A stretch of 64,000 nt of DNA from Pseudomonas persica (GTDB lineage Bacteria > Pseudomonadota > Gammaproteobacteria > Pseudomonadales > Pseudomonadaceae): the NCBI RefSeq assembly GCF_900291015.1, contig NZ_OLKL01000045.1, positions 35,550 to 99,549 on the forward strand. The letters are read 5' to 3'. This document shows positions 25,897-34,853 of this stretch, in pieces. The number at the start of each line of letters is the position of its first letter. Position 1 is the stretch's first letter. Both the position numbers and the translations under genes were made by a program. The notes under the pieces are model-generated. The model worked only from the letters and a program-made list of their open reading frames with translations, was not told the origin of the DNA and made no database searches.

Positions 25897-27462
25897 TCAG
25901 CGATTGAACCGCTCCGCCAGGCTATGCAGGTACTCCGCCATGCGCTCCAGGTCCTGGCTGATTTCCGCGCCCTGCCTGGCCTGCCCGGCACTCTGGTCGC
26001 ACAGCTGGGCAATCCTCACGATCTGCTGGTTGATGTCTTCGGCCACATGGCTCTGCTGCTCCGACGCCGTCGCCATCTGCTGGCTCATGCCAGTGATGCG
26101 GCTGACCGCCTGGGCAATCCCGCTCAACGCCGCCTGCACTGCCTCGACACTGTGCACGCTGTCCCGCGAGATCTGCTCACCACGGTTCGCGGTACTGACC
26201 GCACGCTCTGCCCCGGCGCGCAACGAAGCGATGATGTGATGGATTTCCTCGGTCGAGGCGCGAGTGCGCTGGGCCAACGAACGCACTTCATCCGCCACCA
26301 CGGCAAACCCGCGCCCCTGTTCGCCGGCGCGTGCCGCTTCAATGGCGGCATTGAGCGCCAGCAGGTTGGTCTGCTCGGCGATCGAGGTAATCACATCGAC
26401 CACACTGCCGATCGACTGGGTCTGCTCGGCCAAGGCGTTCACCGCCTGGCCAATGTCATTGACGGCATCGCTCATGCTGCCCATGGCTTTCAGGCTCTGC
26501 AGGGCCAGTTCGCTGCCCTGCTGTGCCAGCTGGTCGGCATCGCCCGCTGCGTGCGCCGTGCTTTGCACGTTGTGGGTTACCTGCTGGATGGTCGCCGCCA
26601 TCTGCGCAATGGCGGTGGCGGACTGGTCGGTCTCGTTGCGCTGGCGGTCGAGCATCTGTGCCTGGGCATCGGACAAGTCGGACGACTGCGCCGCCCGTGA
26701 CTTCACTCCGACCCCGGCATCCACCAGGCGGGTCAGAGCCGTTTGCAGGCGCGCTTCCTCACTGATGATGGCCAGGTCGAGCTGGCCCTGCAGGCCCGGG
26801 TTATCGCTGTAGGTCAGCGCCACCAGCGGGCTGGTGAAGGCCTTGGGATGCTCGGCCAGCGTACGGCGGATGGCCTGGTTCTGCCGATGCTCGACCAGAT
26901 ACCAGGCCAGCAGCAGGCTGGCCATCAGCACACCGAGCGCCGCATAAGGTGGCAGCCACAGGTAGCCCGCCGCCGACAGCAGGCCCGCACCGATCAATGG
27001 CCAACCGTGGCCCAGGCCATGCCCCAGCCGGGCCGCCCACGGCACTGCCGTGCGGCCGGCCCGCAAGCGTGCGTACAACGCCTCGGCGCGGCGGATCTGC
27101 TCGCGGCTGGGCACCGAGCGCACCGACTCGTAGCCACTGATACGGCCCTTCTCATAGATGGCCGTGACATAGGCACTGACCCAGTAGTAATCGCCGTTTT
27201 TCGCCCGGTTCTTGACCACACCCATCCACGGTTTGCCCTGTTTGATGGTTTCCCACATGTGGCCGAACACCGCCGGCGGCATGTCCGGGTGGCGCACCAG
27301 GTTGTGGGGTTGGCCGACCAGCTCGTCGTAGGTGAACCCGCTGATCGCCACGAAAGCGTCGTTGCAGTAAGTGATGCGGCTGTTGAGGTCTGTGGTGGAA
27401 ATCAGCCGTTGACCGTTGGGAAAGGTTCTTTCGTGCTCAGTGACGGGCAAATTCATGCGCAT
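25897..27462 (-). CDS. Aerotaxis / energy-taxis receptor (Aer-like)
   Basis: The 521-residue protein has an N-terminal PAS domain (about 10-120) with the Aer pattern FAISGFTYDELVGQPHNLVRHPDMP, a pair of membrane helices near 150-195, no periplasmic domain, and a methyl-accepting signalling tip with the conserved hairpin EQTNLLALNAAIEAARAGEQGRGFAVVADEVR. This layout equals FAD-binding Aer receptors, which sense redox state. ATG 27462 is used, 9 bases after AAGGA. P. putida has several Aer paralogues, so the number (aer-1, -2 or -3) is not assigned from sequence alone. Confidence 0.88.
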   Translation of the reverse strand: MRMNLPVTEHERTFPNGQRLISTTDLNSRITYCNDAFVAISGFTYDELVGQPHNLVRHPDMPPAVFGHMWETIKQGKPWMGVVKNRAKNGDYYWVSAYVTAIYEKGRISGYESVRSVPSREQIRRAEALYARLRAGRTAVPWAARLGHGLGHGWPLIGAGLLSAAGYLWLPPYAALGVLMASLLLAWYLVEHRQNQAIRRTLAEHPKAFTSPLVALTYSDNPGLQGQLDLAIISEEARLQTALTRLVDAGVGVKSRAAQSSDLSDAQAQMLDRQRNETDQSATAIAQMAATIQQVTHNVQSTAHAAGDADQLAQQGSELALQSLKAMGSMSDAVNDIGQAVNALAEQTQSIGSVVDVITSIAEQTNLLALNAAIEAARAGEQGRGFAVVADEVRSLAQRTRASTEEIHHIIASLRAGAERAVSTANRGEQISRDSVHSVEAVQAALSGIAQAVSRITGMSQQMATASEQQSHVAEDINQQIVRIAQLCDQSAGQARQGAEISQDLERMAEYLHSLAERFNR

Positions 27463-27602
27463 CTTGGGCAATCCTTGCAGGATTAAAGGGAGAGAGTCAG
27501 CAACACACGCAAGTGTGATGTATAGCAGGACGCCATTATGTTGTCGGTCAGCAGCGCCGACTATTTAGCGCACACCAACGAAATACAGGCGTGCGCCGTA
27601 CC

Positions 27603-28496
27603 TCAGCCGACGTTGAGCTGGCTTTTGAGCAGGTCGCGGAAAGTCTGGATCAACGGTTCGCGGCTGCGCCCGCGGCGAATGATCAGCGAGAACGGTGCCT
27701 GGTAACCGAAGGTCGATGGCGACAGCACGCGCAAGTCGCCCTTGTCGACCCAGGCCTGGGCATAGTGCTCGGGCAGGTAGCCGATGTAGGCCCCGGAGAG
27801 AATCAGGATCAACTGCGCCTCCATGCTCTCCACCGTCGCCGCGCTGTGCTTGAAGCCATGCCGGGCCAGCTCGGCCTGGCTCCAGTAGCCACGCCCGACC
27901 ATACGTTGCTGGGTCACCACCTGCTCGGGGATGCGCCGTTCGGCATACAACGGGTGCCGGCTGCTGCAGTACAGCCAGTGCTGCTCACGGTACAGCGGCT
28001 GGTAGAGCAGCCCGCTCATGCGCGAGGAAAACGCCCCGATGGCCAGGTCCAGGCGGTTGTCCTGCACGCCCAGTTGCAGCTCGTAAGGGCTGGACACCGA
28101 CAGGTGCAGGTGCACCGCCGGGTGTTCCTGACTATAGGCACCGATGGCTTCGGCCAGCGGCAAGGCCCGGTCACCGACGGTGGAGTCGATCACCCCCAGG
28201 TTGAGAGTGCCGCGCAACTCGCCCTTGAGGGCGGCCGCGTACTGCTCGAAACCGTCCAGCTCGGCCAGCAGGCGCAGGGTTTCCTGGTGGAACAGCTCGC
28301 CCTTGCTGGTCAGGCTGAAACCGCCACGGCCGCGGTGGCACAGCACGATCCCCAGGGCGCCTTCCAGCTGGCTCATGTAGGTGCTGATGGCCGAGGTCGA
28401 CAGGTTCAGTTCGCGTTGGGCGTTGGCAAAGCCCTGGTGGCGCACCACGCTGACGAAGATACGCAGCAGTTTCAGGTCGGGCAGGGACGAGGCCAT
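27603..28496 (-). CDS. gbuR: LysR-family regulator GbuR (of guanidinobutyrate use)
   Basis: The 297-residue LysR protein has the N-terminal helix-turn-helix (LRIFVSVVRHQGFANAQRELNLSTSAISTYMSQLE, about 8-45) and a full effector domain. It is divergent from gbuA, with 225 bases between them that contain a perfect 24-base palindrome, and the same order (LysR, guanidinobutyrase, symporter) is known in P. aeruginosa where GbuR activates gbuA with 4-guanidinobutyrate. The name rests on this context. ATG 28496 gives MASSLPDLKLLRIF. Confidence 0.8.
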   Translation of the reverse strand: MASSLPDLKLLRIFVSVVRHQGFANAQRELNLSTSAISTYMSQLEGALGIVLCHRGRGGFSLTSKGELFHQETLRLLAELDGFEQYAAALKGELRGTLNLGVIDSTVGDRALPLAEAIGAYSQEHPAVHLHLSVSSPYELQLGVQDNRLDLAIGAFSSRMSGLLYQPLYREQHWLYCSSRHPLYAERRIPEQVVTQQRMVGRGYWSQAELARHGFKHSAATVESMEAQLILILSGAYIGYLPEHYAQAWVDKGDLRVLSPSTFGYQAPFSLIIRRGRSREPLIQTFRDLLKSQLNVG

Positions 28497-28550
28497 GGTG
28501 CAACGGTTCCGCAAAGGTATTTGCGCGCAGTCTAACCGCTCTGCTGGCCT

Positions 28551-28574
28551 TTAGTTCAGAAATTCCTGAACTAA
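28551..28574. promoter_or_regulatory. GbuR operator candidate
   Basis: TTAGTTCAG-N6-CTGAACTAA, a perfect 9-bp inverted repeat, lies in the gbuR-gbuA divergent region and about 65 bases from the center to the gbuR start. It has the size and symmetry of a LysR recognition site. Confidence 0.6.
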
Positions 28575-28721
28575 GTATTTGCCGGTAGCGATTTTTCCCC
28601 GGCACTACCTTCAGCAGACTTGGCCGAAATGTCCCTACCCGCCGGCAACACCGCACCTGGAAGGCGCGCGGCGACACAGGTTCGAACAACCAGAACAATC
28701 GACCGACTGATGAGGCCCACC

Positions 28722-29672
28722 GTGGACAAGACCCTCCACCAACCACTGGGCGGCAACGAAATGCCGCGTTTCGGCGGCATCGCCACCATGCTCCGTCTGC
28801 CCCACCTGCAAAGTGCCCAAGGCCTGGACGCCGCCTTCATCGGCGTGCCACTGGATATCGGCACCTCGTTGCGCGCCGGCACCCGCTTCGGTCCGCGGCA
28901 GATCCGCGCCGAATCGGTGATGATCCGCCCGTACAACATGGCCACCGGGGCTGCACCGTTCGACTCGCTGTCGGTGGCCGACATCGGTGACGTGGCGATC
29001 AATACCTTCAACCTGCTGGACGCCGTGCGCATCATCGAAGAGGCGTATGACGAAATCCTCGAACACAACGTCATCCCGCTGACCCTGGGCGGTGACCACA
29101 CCATCACCCTGCCGATCCTGCGCGCGCTGCACAAGAAGCACGGCAAGATCGGCCTGGTGCACATCGATGCCCATGCCGACGTCAACGACCACATGTTCGG
29201 CGAGAAGATCGCCCACGGCACCACCTTCCGCCGCGCCGTGGAAGAAGGCCTGCTCGATTGCGAGCGCGTGGTACAGATCGGCCTGCGCGCCCAGGGCTAC
29301 ACCGCCGATGACTTCAACTGGAGCCGCCGCCAGGGCTTCCGCGTGGTCCAGGCCGAAGAGTGCTGGCACCAGTCGCTGGCGCCGCTGATGGCCGAAGTGC
29401 GGGAAAAGGTCGGCGGCGGCCCGGTGTACCTGTCGTTCGACATCGACGGCATCGACCCGGCCTGGGCGCCAGGCACCGGTACCCCGGAAATCGGCGGCTT
29501 GACCACCATCCAGGCGATGGAGATCATTCGCGGCTGCCACGGCCTGGACCTGATCGGCTGTGACCTCGTCGAAGTCTCCCCGCCTTACGACACCACCGGC
29601 AACACCTCGCTGCTCGGTGCCAACCTGCTGTTCGAGATGCTCTGCGTGCTTCCAGGCGTAGTGCGTCGTTAA
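28722..29672 (+). CDS. gbuA: Guanidinobutyrase (ureohydrolase family)
   Basis: The 316-residue enzyme hydrolyses 4-guanidinobutyrate to GABA and urea, a step in arginine catabolism by the transaminase or decarboxylase route. Binuclear Mn ligands are visible in GGDHT, DAHADVND and SFDIDGIDPAWAPGTGTPE. It is nearly identical in pattern to P. aeruginosa GbuA, including the N-terminus DKTLHQPLGGNEMPRFGGIA, which sets the start at GTG 28722 (GAGG 6-8 bases upstream). Databases often call it agmatinase (SpeB). It is preceded by gbuR and followed by a sodium symporter probably for the substrate. Confidence 0.9.
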   Translation: MDKTLHQPLGGNEMPRFGGIATMLRLPHLQSAQGLDAAFIGVPLDIGTSLRAGTRFGPRQIRAESVMIRPYNMATGAAPFDSLSVADIGDVAINTFNLLDAVRIIEEAYDEILEHNVIPLTLGGDHTITLPILRALHKKHGKIGLVHIDAHADVNDHMFGEKIAHGTTFRRAVEEGLLDCERVVQIGLRAQGYTADDFNWSRRQGFRVVQAEECWHQSLAPLMAEVREKVGGGPVYLSFDIDGIDPAWAPGTGTPEIGGLTTIQAMEIIRGCHGLDLIGCDLVEVSPPYDTTGNTSLLGANLLFEMLCVLPGVVRR

Positions 29673-29804
29673 AACCGCTACACCCCGGCAGGAGCCATGA
29701 GGGAGGGCCACAGAGGCCCGCCAACAACACGACCAGACCACCGGGCGCCGTGAACCCGCCCGCGTGGTCGATCTCGCCATAATAAAGATAATCGGGAGAC
29801 CCCA

Positions 29805-31184
29805 ATGGCCTTGGACATCATTGTTGTAATGATCTACACCGCCGGCATGCTCGGGCTTGGCTGGTATGGCATGCGGCGCGCGAAAACCCATGAGGACTAC
29901 CTGGTGGCCGGGCGCAACCTCGGCCCGGTCCTGTACATGGGCACCATGGCCACCACTGTGCTCGGTGGCGCTTCCACCGTCGGCACCGTGCGCCTGGGCT
30001 ACGTCCATGGCATCTCCGGCTTCTGGCTGTGTGCAGCCCTGGGCCTGGGCATCATCGCCATCAACCTGTTCCTGGCCAAACCCTTGCTGCGCCTGCGCAT
30101 CTTTACCGTGACCCAGGTGCTGGAGCAGCGCTACAACCCGACCGCACGCCAGGCCAGCGCCGTGATCATGCTGGCCTACGCACTGATGATCGGCGTCACC
30201 TCGACCCTGGCCATGGCCACCGTACTGCAGGTACTGCTGGACCTGCCGTTCTGGGCCTCGCTGCTGCTGGGCGGTGGTGTGGTAGTGCTGTACTCGACCA
30301 TTGGCGGCATGTGGTCGCTGACCCTGACCGACATCGTCCAGTTCGTGATCAAGACCGTCGGCCTGATGTTCATCCTCCTGCCAGTGTGCCTGTACAAAGC
30401 CGGTGGCTGGGACACCCTGGTGGCCAAGCTGCCGGCGGCCAGCTTCCAGCTGACCACCATTGGCTGGGACACCATCATCACCTACTTCCTGATCTACTTC
30501 TTCGGCATCCTCATCGGCCAGGACATCTGGCAGCGGGTGTTCACTGCCCGTGACGAGAAGGTCTGCCAGCGTGCCGGCACCACTGCCGGTGTGTACTGCG
30601 TACTGTACGGCCTGGCCTGCGCCACGATCGGCATGGCTGCGCACGTGCTAATGCCCGACCTGGCCAACCCGAACAATGCCTTTGCCGAGATGATCAAGAC
30701 TACCCTGCCCGATGGCATCCGCGGCCTGCTGATGGCAGCGGCGCTGGCCGCCATGATGTCCACCGCCAGCGCCGGCCTGCTGGCTGCGTCGACCACCGTG
30801 ACCGAAGACCTGCTGCCCAAGCTGCGTGGCGGCAAGCCGTCGAGCCTGGGCGTCAGCCGCCTGTTCACCCTGCTCACCGGGCTGGTGGTACTGGGCATCG
30901 CCCTGGTGGTGAACGATGTGATCAGTGCCCTGACCCTGGCCTACAACCTGCTGGTCGGCGGCATGCTGATCCCGCTGATCGGGGCGATCTTCTGGAAGCG
31001 CGCTACCACCGCCGGGGCTATCGCCAGCATGTCGCTGGGCTTTGCTACCGCGCTGCTGTTCATGTTCAAGGATGGGCTGGAGGCCAATACACCGATCTAC
31101 TACAGCCTGGTGGTTGGCCTGGTGAGTTTTGTGGTGGTAAGCCTGATGTCGCGCAAATCGGCGGCAGCGGTGAAGCTGGCCTGA
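29805..31184 (+). CDS. Sodium:solute symporter (SSS family)
   Basis: The 459-residue protein has about 13 membrane helices with the SSS/APC fold. The N-terminus LDIIVVMIYTAGMLGLGWYGMRRAKTHEDYLVAGR and the GLLMAAALAAMMSTASAGLLAAST segment are family landmarks. Located 132 bases after gbuA, it is probably the uptake system for guanidinobutyrate or a related guanidino compound. That is inferred from context, since the substrate pocket cannot be read. A REP pair follows. Confidence 0.88.
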   Translation: MALDIIVVMIYTAGMLGLGWYGMRRAKTHEDYLVAGRNLGPVLYMGTMATTVLGGASTVGTVRLGYVHGISGFWLCAALGLGIIAINLFLAKPLLRLRIFTVTQVLEQRYNPTARQASAVIMLAYALMIGVTSTLAMATVLQVLLDLPFWASLLLGGGVVVLYSTIGGMWSLTLTDIVQFVIKTVGLMFILLPVCLYKAGGWDTLVAKLPAASFQLTTIGWDTIITYFLIYFFGILIGQDIWQRVFTARDEKVCQRAGTTAGVYCVLYGLACATIGMAAHVLMPDLANPNNAFAEMIKTTLPDGIRGLLMAAALAAMMSTASAGLLAASTTVTEDLLPKLRGGKPSSLGVSRLFTLLTGLVVLGIALVVNDVISALTLAYNLLVGGMLIPLIGAIFWKRATTAGAIASMSLGFATALLFMFKDGLEANTPIYYSLVVGLVSFVVVSLMSRKSAAAVKLA

Positions 31185-31200
31185 TAGATCCCGGCTGCCT

Positions 31201-31312
31201 GTACTGGCCCTTTCGCGGGTAAACCCGCTCCCACAGGTATCCCACAGCACTTGAGGCCTGTGATATTCCTGTGGGAGCGGGTTTACCCGCGAAGAGGCCG
31301 GTACAGGCAATA
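31201..31312. repeat. REP pair (BIME)
   Basis: Facing REP copies near 31211-31236 and 31269-31300, in the convergent space between the symporter and the 42-codon gene. Confidence 0.9.
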
Positions 31313-31325
31313 GATATTCATCAGA

Positions 31326-31366
31326 CACAAAAAGGCCGCTGCCCCCACCCAGGTGCAGCGGCCTTT
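31326..31366 (-). terminator. Strong terminator of the 42-codon gene
   Basis: A perfect 12-bp stem (aaaggccgctgc / gcagcggccttt) with a 12-base loop, followed leftward by T residues. It begins 8 bases after the stop codon, so mRNA 3' end and coding end almost coincide. Confidence 0.9.
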
Positions 31367-31373
31367 GTTTTTA

Positions 31374-31502
31374 TCAGCGACGACGCGGTTGGCGTTGGCG
31401 CTGCTCTTCATCAGTCGGGATCGGCACCGGCTGCAAGGGTGGTGGAATCAGCCCTAAGGCGACAGCCAGGTCGTGGAGCCAGTTGGACAGTGGTTTATTC
31501 AT
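31374..31502 (-). CDS. 42-residue small protein under an ANR/FNR-type box
   Basis: The frame encodes MNKPLSNWLHDLAVALGLIP, then a Pro-rich middle (PPLQPVPIPTDEE) and a basic tail ending QPRRR. AAGGGGG precedes the ATG. An isolated transcription unit is suggested: a perfect TTGAT-N4-ATCAA box lies 121 bases upstream and a strong terminator 8 bases downstream. From memory, P. aeruginosa has a similarly placed small gene near gbuA (PA1414) that is strongly ANR-induced and is linked to the regulatory RNA SicX; I infer that this is its counterpart. The N-terminal half could form an amphipathic helix. The function of the peptide is unknown. Confidence 0.75.
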   Translation of the reverse strand: MNKPLSNWLHDLAVALGLIPPPLQPVPIPTDEEQRQRQPRRR

Positions 31503-31616
31503 AATGCCCCCTTGACGGGTCAGCCTCACGGCAATTCAATCCTGCAATGTTTCATACAGATCATAGCCCTATGTCCTGTATTACGCATGCCTCTACACCT
31601 ACAGATACGGGCCATT

Positions 31617-31630
31617 TTGATACGGATCAA
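31617..31630 (-). promoter_or_regulatory. Perfect ANR/FNR box
   Basis: TTGATACGGATCAA matches the consensus TTGAT-N4-ATCAA at all ten fixed positions. It overlaps the stop codon (31627-31629) of the upstream LysR gene. If centred at -41.5, transcription of the 42-codon gene would start near 31582; the -10 region (TAGAGG at 31595-31590) is weak, as is common for activator-dependent promoters. Confidence 0.75.
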
Positions 31631-32520
31631 GGCGTAGTGGCGCATTCCGACGACTGGTTAATCGTTTCGCTTTGTTGCAGGTCGATCCAGGCCTGCAAAT
31701 TCGCCCCGCGCATGCCCTGGCGCCACATCAACCAGGTGACCGCCTGATCGAACGGCGCCTGCATCTGGTGCACCCGTACCCGGTCGCGCCCGGGCAGGCT
31801 GTCGAGCATCGACCTGGCCATCATCGCCACGCCCGCGCCGGCGATCACGCAGGCCAGCATGCTCTGGTACGACTCGATCTCCATCACCCGGCCCATGGGG
31901 ATATGGGCATGGGCATACCAGGCTTCCAGGCGCATGCGGTACGAGCAGCCCTGGCGGAAGGTGAACACCGCCTTGCCTGCCACATCCTTGGCAGTGCGCA
32001 CCGCAGGGTGCTCAGGGCTGGTGATCAGCACCAGCTGCTCATCGCACAACGGCACCCCATCGAGCCCGGCCAGGCTCGGCGGCCCGTCCACCAGGGCCGC
32101 GTCCAGGCTGTGGCTGAGCAGGCCTTCCAGCAGTTCGCCACTGGGCGCCGCGCGCACCTGCAGGTTCACCGCCGGGTAGGCCTGGTGATAACGCGCCAGC
32201 AACCCTGGCAAATGGGTCGCCGCCGTGCTGTACATGGTCCCCAGCACGAAGTCCCCGGCCGGTTGGCCACCCCGCACGGCGGCCAGCGCCTCGTCGCGCA
32301 AAGCTGACATGCGGTTGGCGTAGTCCAGCAGCACCTTGCCCGCCGGCGACAGCTGCAGGCGCTGGCGCTCGCGCAGGAACAGCTCGACACCCAGTTGCTC
32401 CTCGAGCTGGCGCAAGCGCGTCGACAGGTTCGACGGCACCCGATGCAGGCGCTCTGCGGCACGGGTGACCGAACCCTCCTCGGCCACGGCCTGGAAGATA
32501 CGCAGTTGGCTGAATTCCAC
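31627..32520 (-). CDS. LysR-family regulator
   Basis: The 297-residue regulator has the helix-turn-helix LRIFQAVAEEGSVTRAAERLHRVPSNLSTRLRQLEEQLG and an effector domain of the type seen in PerR/YbfB-linked members. I chose GTG 32520, six bases after GGAGA. It is divergent from the MFS transporter gene with 106 bases between, which contain a perfect palindrome, so it most likely controls that transporter. Its last codon overlaps an ANR box that belongs to the next gene. Confidence 0.88.
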   Translation of the reverse strand: MEFSQLRIFQAVAEEGSVTRAAERLHRVPSNLSTRLRQLEEQLGVELFLRERQRLQLSPAGKVLLDYANRMSALRDEALAAVRGGQPAGDFVLGTMYSTAATHLPGLLARYHQAYPAVNLQVRAAPSGELLEGLLSHSLDAALVDGPPSLAGLDGVPLCDEQLVLITSPEHPAVRTAKDVAGKAVFTFRQGCSYRMRLEAWYAHAHIPMGRVMEIESYQSMLACVIAGAGVAMMARSMLDSLPGRDRVRVHQMQAPFDQAVTWLMWRQGMRGANLQAWIDLQQSETINQSSECATTP

Positions 32521-32556
32521 AGCATTCTCCAAAACAGAACAACTTGATCATCATTA

Positions 32557-32571
32557 TTCAATTTTATTGAA
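32557..32571. promoter_or_regulatory. Operator candidate between lysR and the MFS gene
   Basis: TTCAAT-TTT-ATTGAA is a perfect 15-base palindrome in the divergent promoter region, a likely LysR binding site. Confidence 0.5.
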
Positions 32572-32626
32572 AAAGAAACCGCCCTAACCTGCCAGCCATC
32601 GCTTACATCCGTGCAGGAGACTTGCC

Positions 32627-33799
32627 ATGTCGCCACTCATTCAACTGCTGGCCAGCGCCGTGGCGCTGATGATGGCCATGGGCATCGGCCGATTCGCCCT
32701 TACTCCGCAACTGCCGCAACTGATCGCCGAAGGCCAGTTCGACCTGACGGTCGCCGGGCTGGTGGCGGCGGCCAACTATCTGGGCTACTTCATCGGCGCG
32801 GTCGACGCCATGTTCGCCCGCTCGCCGGGCCAGGTGCGCCTGCGCCTGCATGGCGGGCTGTGGCTGTGCGTGCTGCTGACCCTGGCCTCATGGGCCGCCG
32901 CCGGGTTCTGCAGCCACCTGCTGCTGCGCTTCGGCACCGGCGTGGCCAGCGCCTGGGTGCTGGTGATGATCACCAGCCTCAGCCAGCAGGTGGCCAACAC
33001 CCATGACCGCCAGCGCCTGGGTGCCCTGGTGTTCGCAGGGCCCGGCCTGGGCATTGCGCTGACCGGGTTGCTGGCACTGGTGGCGCATTTGTGGGGACTG
33101 GGCTCGGCAGCACTGTGGCTGATCTATGCCGTGGCCGCGCTGGTGATGCTGCTGGCGGTCCGGCCTTGGCTGCCCCGGGCGCTGCAAGCGGCGCCGCTGC
33201 CGTCGGCTGCAGGCCAGGGCCCGACGCGCAGTGTCGGCATCGGCCGCCTGGGGCTGGTGTATGCGCTGTATGGCGTGGGTTACATTCTGCCGGCCACCTT
33301 CCTGTCGCAGATGGCCAACCAGCAGTTCCGCGGGCAGTGGCTGGCCGACCTGTTCTGGCCGGCGTTCGGCCTGGCGGCGGCGCTCGGTGTGCTGCTGGTG
33401 AGCTTGCGGCGTGGTGGCCGCACCTCGACCTGGCTGACTGCCACCCTGTGGTTGCAGGGGCTGGGTGTGCTGGCCTGCCTGATGGGCGGCGGGGTCGGGC
33501 TGGCGTTGGGCGTGGTGCTATGTGGCGGGCCGTTCCTGGCTTGCATGCAACTGGTGATGCAGCGTTCACGGGAGCTGGCGCCGCATGCCACGCAGCGCAA
33601 TGCCGGGCTGCTGACAGCGTGCTTTGCCCTGGGGCAGTTGAGCGGGCCGTTGCTGGCGGCGCTCAGCAGCCATTACAGCGGCGGGCTGCAGCCGGCGCTG
33701 ATGGTGGCGGCGGGTGGCTTGGTGGTGGCTGGGGGGCTGGTGCTGTTTGCCGGCTCTGCACAGCAGGGCAGCGCTTGTCAGGCCAAGGCTGCATCCTGA
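32627..33799 (+). CDS. MFS transporter, YbfB/YjiJ type
   Basis: The 390-residue protein has 12 membrane helices. The N-terminus ALMMAMGIGRFALTPQLPQLI and VAGLVAAANYLGYFIGA are the marks of the YbfB/YjiJ branch of the major facilitator superfamily. Transport substrate unknown. It starts at ATG 32627 with GGAG upstream. The divergent lysR gene is the likely regulator. A REP pair follows. Confidence 0.88.
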   Translation: MSPLIQLLASAVALMMAMGIGRFALTPQLPQLIAEGQFDLTVAGLVAAANYLGYFIGAVDAMFARSPGQVRLRLHGGLWLCVLLTLASWAAAGFCSHLLLRFGTGVASAWVLVMITSLSQQVANTHDRQRLGALVFAGPGLGIALTGLLALVAHLWGLGSAALWLIYAVAALVMLLAVRPWLPRALQAAPLPSAAGQGPTRSVGIGRLGLVYALYGVGYILPATFLSQMANQQFRGQWLADLFWPAFGLAAALGVLLVSLRRGGRTSTWLTATLWLQGLGVLACLMGGGVGLALGVVLCGGPFLACMQLVMQRSRELAPHATQRNAGLLTACFALGQLSGPLLAALSSHYSGGLQPALMVAAGGLVVAGGLVLFAGSAQQGSACQAKAAS

Positions 33800-33814
33800 A
33801 TTGTGTTTGCCTGT

Positions 33815-33918
33815 TCTGGCCTCTTCGCGGGTAAACCCGCTCCCACAGGGACCGCACAAACCTCAAGCCCTGCGCAGTACCTGTAGGAGCGGGTTCACCC
33901 GCGAAGAGGCCGGCACAG
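33815..33918. repeat. REP pair (BIME)
   Basis: Facing copies near 33819-33849 and 33880-33911 in the convergent space between the MFS and DMT genes. The second has the variants ctgtaggagc and gggttcaccc. Confidence 0.9.
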
Positions 33919-33926
33919 GCAACCCA

Positions 33927-34853
33927 TTACCCCACAAACTTACGCAATTGCTGCTTCACCCAAGGCTCGGCACTCACCAGAATCACCCCCAGCAACACCA
34001 TCAACGCGCCAACCACAAAGTTCAGGCTCAGCGGCTCATCCAGCAGCAACACGCCAAAGGTCACCCCGAACAGCGGGGTGATGAAGGAAAACACCGCCAG
34101 GTTCGACGCCAGGTATTTGCGCAGCAACCAGAACCAGGTCAGGTAGCTGATGAACGACACCACAACCCCCTGGAACAGCACGCTGCCCATCGCCAGCGGC
34201 GTCAGCGATACGGCGCCGATCTGCCCGCTGAGCAGGGCAATCAGCAGCAACCCGGCAAAGCCCACCGCCAACTGATAGAACAGGGTCAAGGTCGCCGGCG
34301 CTTCCGACAGCCGCGAGCAACGCACCACCACCGTGGTCGCGCCCCAGGCCAGCCCGGCGATCACACCAAAGGCATCGCCCAGCAGGGTGCGGCCATCCAT
34401 GTGCTCGAACGACATACCGCCGGCAAATGCCATGGCAATGCCGCCGAAGGCCAGCAGAATGCCCAGCCATTGCAGCAGCCGCAGGCGTTCGCTGGGCAAG
34501 CTGAAATGCAGGCCCAACGCGGTGAACACCGGCGCGGTATAGAGAAACACCGACATGTGCGCCGCCGAGGTCAGCTTCAGCCCCTCGGCAATGAACAGGA
34601 ACTCCAGGCCGAACAGCCCGCCCGCCACCACCCCGGCACGCCAGGTGCTGCCGACCTGCTCCCAGCCGCCACGCCAGCACAGCATCAGGCCCACCAGCAC
34701 GGCGGCGATGCCGTTGCGCAAGGCCGCCTGCATCACCGGCGCGATATCGACGGCAGCGGTCTTGATCAACACCTGCTGGCAGCCCCAGATCAGGCAAAGC
34801 CCCAGCATCACCTGGAAGGCAAAGGCATCAGGGTTCTTGCGGACCGCGCTCAT
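33927..34853 (-). CDS. DMT-superfamily (EamA) transporter
   Basis: The 308-residue protein has ten membrane helices in two EamA repeats (LCLIWGCQQVLIKTAA at the start, AGLAWGATTVVVRCSRL at the second repeat). The substrate is unknown. ATG 34853 follows AGAGG by 8 bases. It is a different paralogue from those at 15666 and 40583. Confidence 0.88.
   Translation of the reverse strand: MSAVRKNPDAFAFQVMLGLCLIWGCQQVLIKTAAVDIAPVMQAALRNGIAAVLVGLMLCWRGGWEQVGSTWRAGVVAGGLFGLEFLFIAEGLKLTSAAHMSVFLYTAPVFTALGLHFSLPSERLRLLQWLGILLAFGGIAMAFAGGMSFEHMDGRTLLGDAFGVIAGLAWGATTVVVRCSRLSEAPATLTLFYQLAVGFAGLLLIALLSGQIGAVSLTPLAMGSVLFQGVVVSFISYLTWFWLLRKYLASNLAVFSFITPLFGVTFGVLLLDEPLSLNFVVGALMVLLGVILVSAEPWVKQQLRKFVG

Noticed and set aside
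28635..30644. Leftward frame of 669 codons opposite gbuA and the symporter
   Set aside because: It spans two real rightward genes and their gap, with composition typical of a shadow frame.
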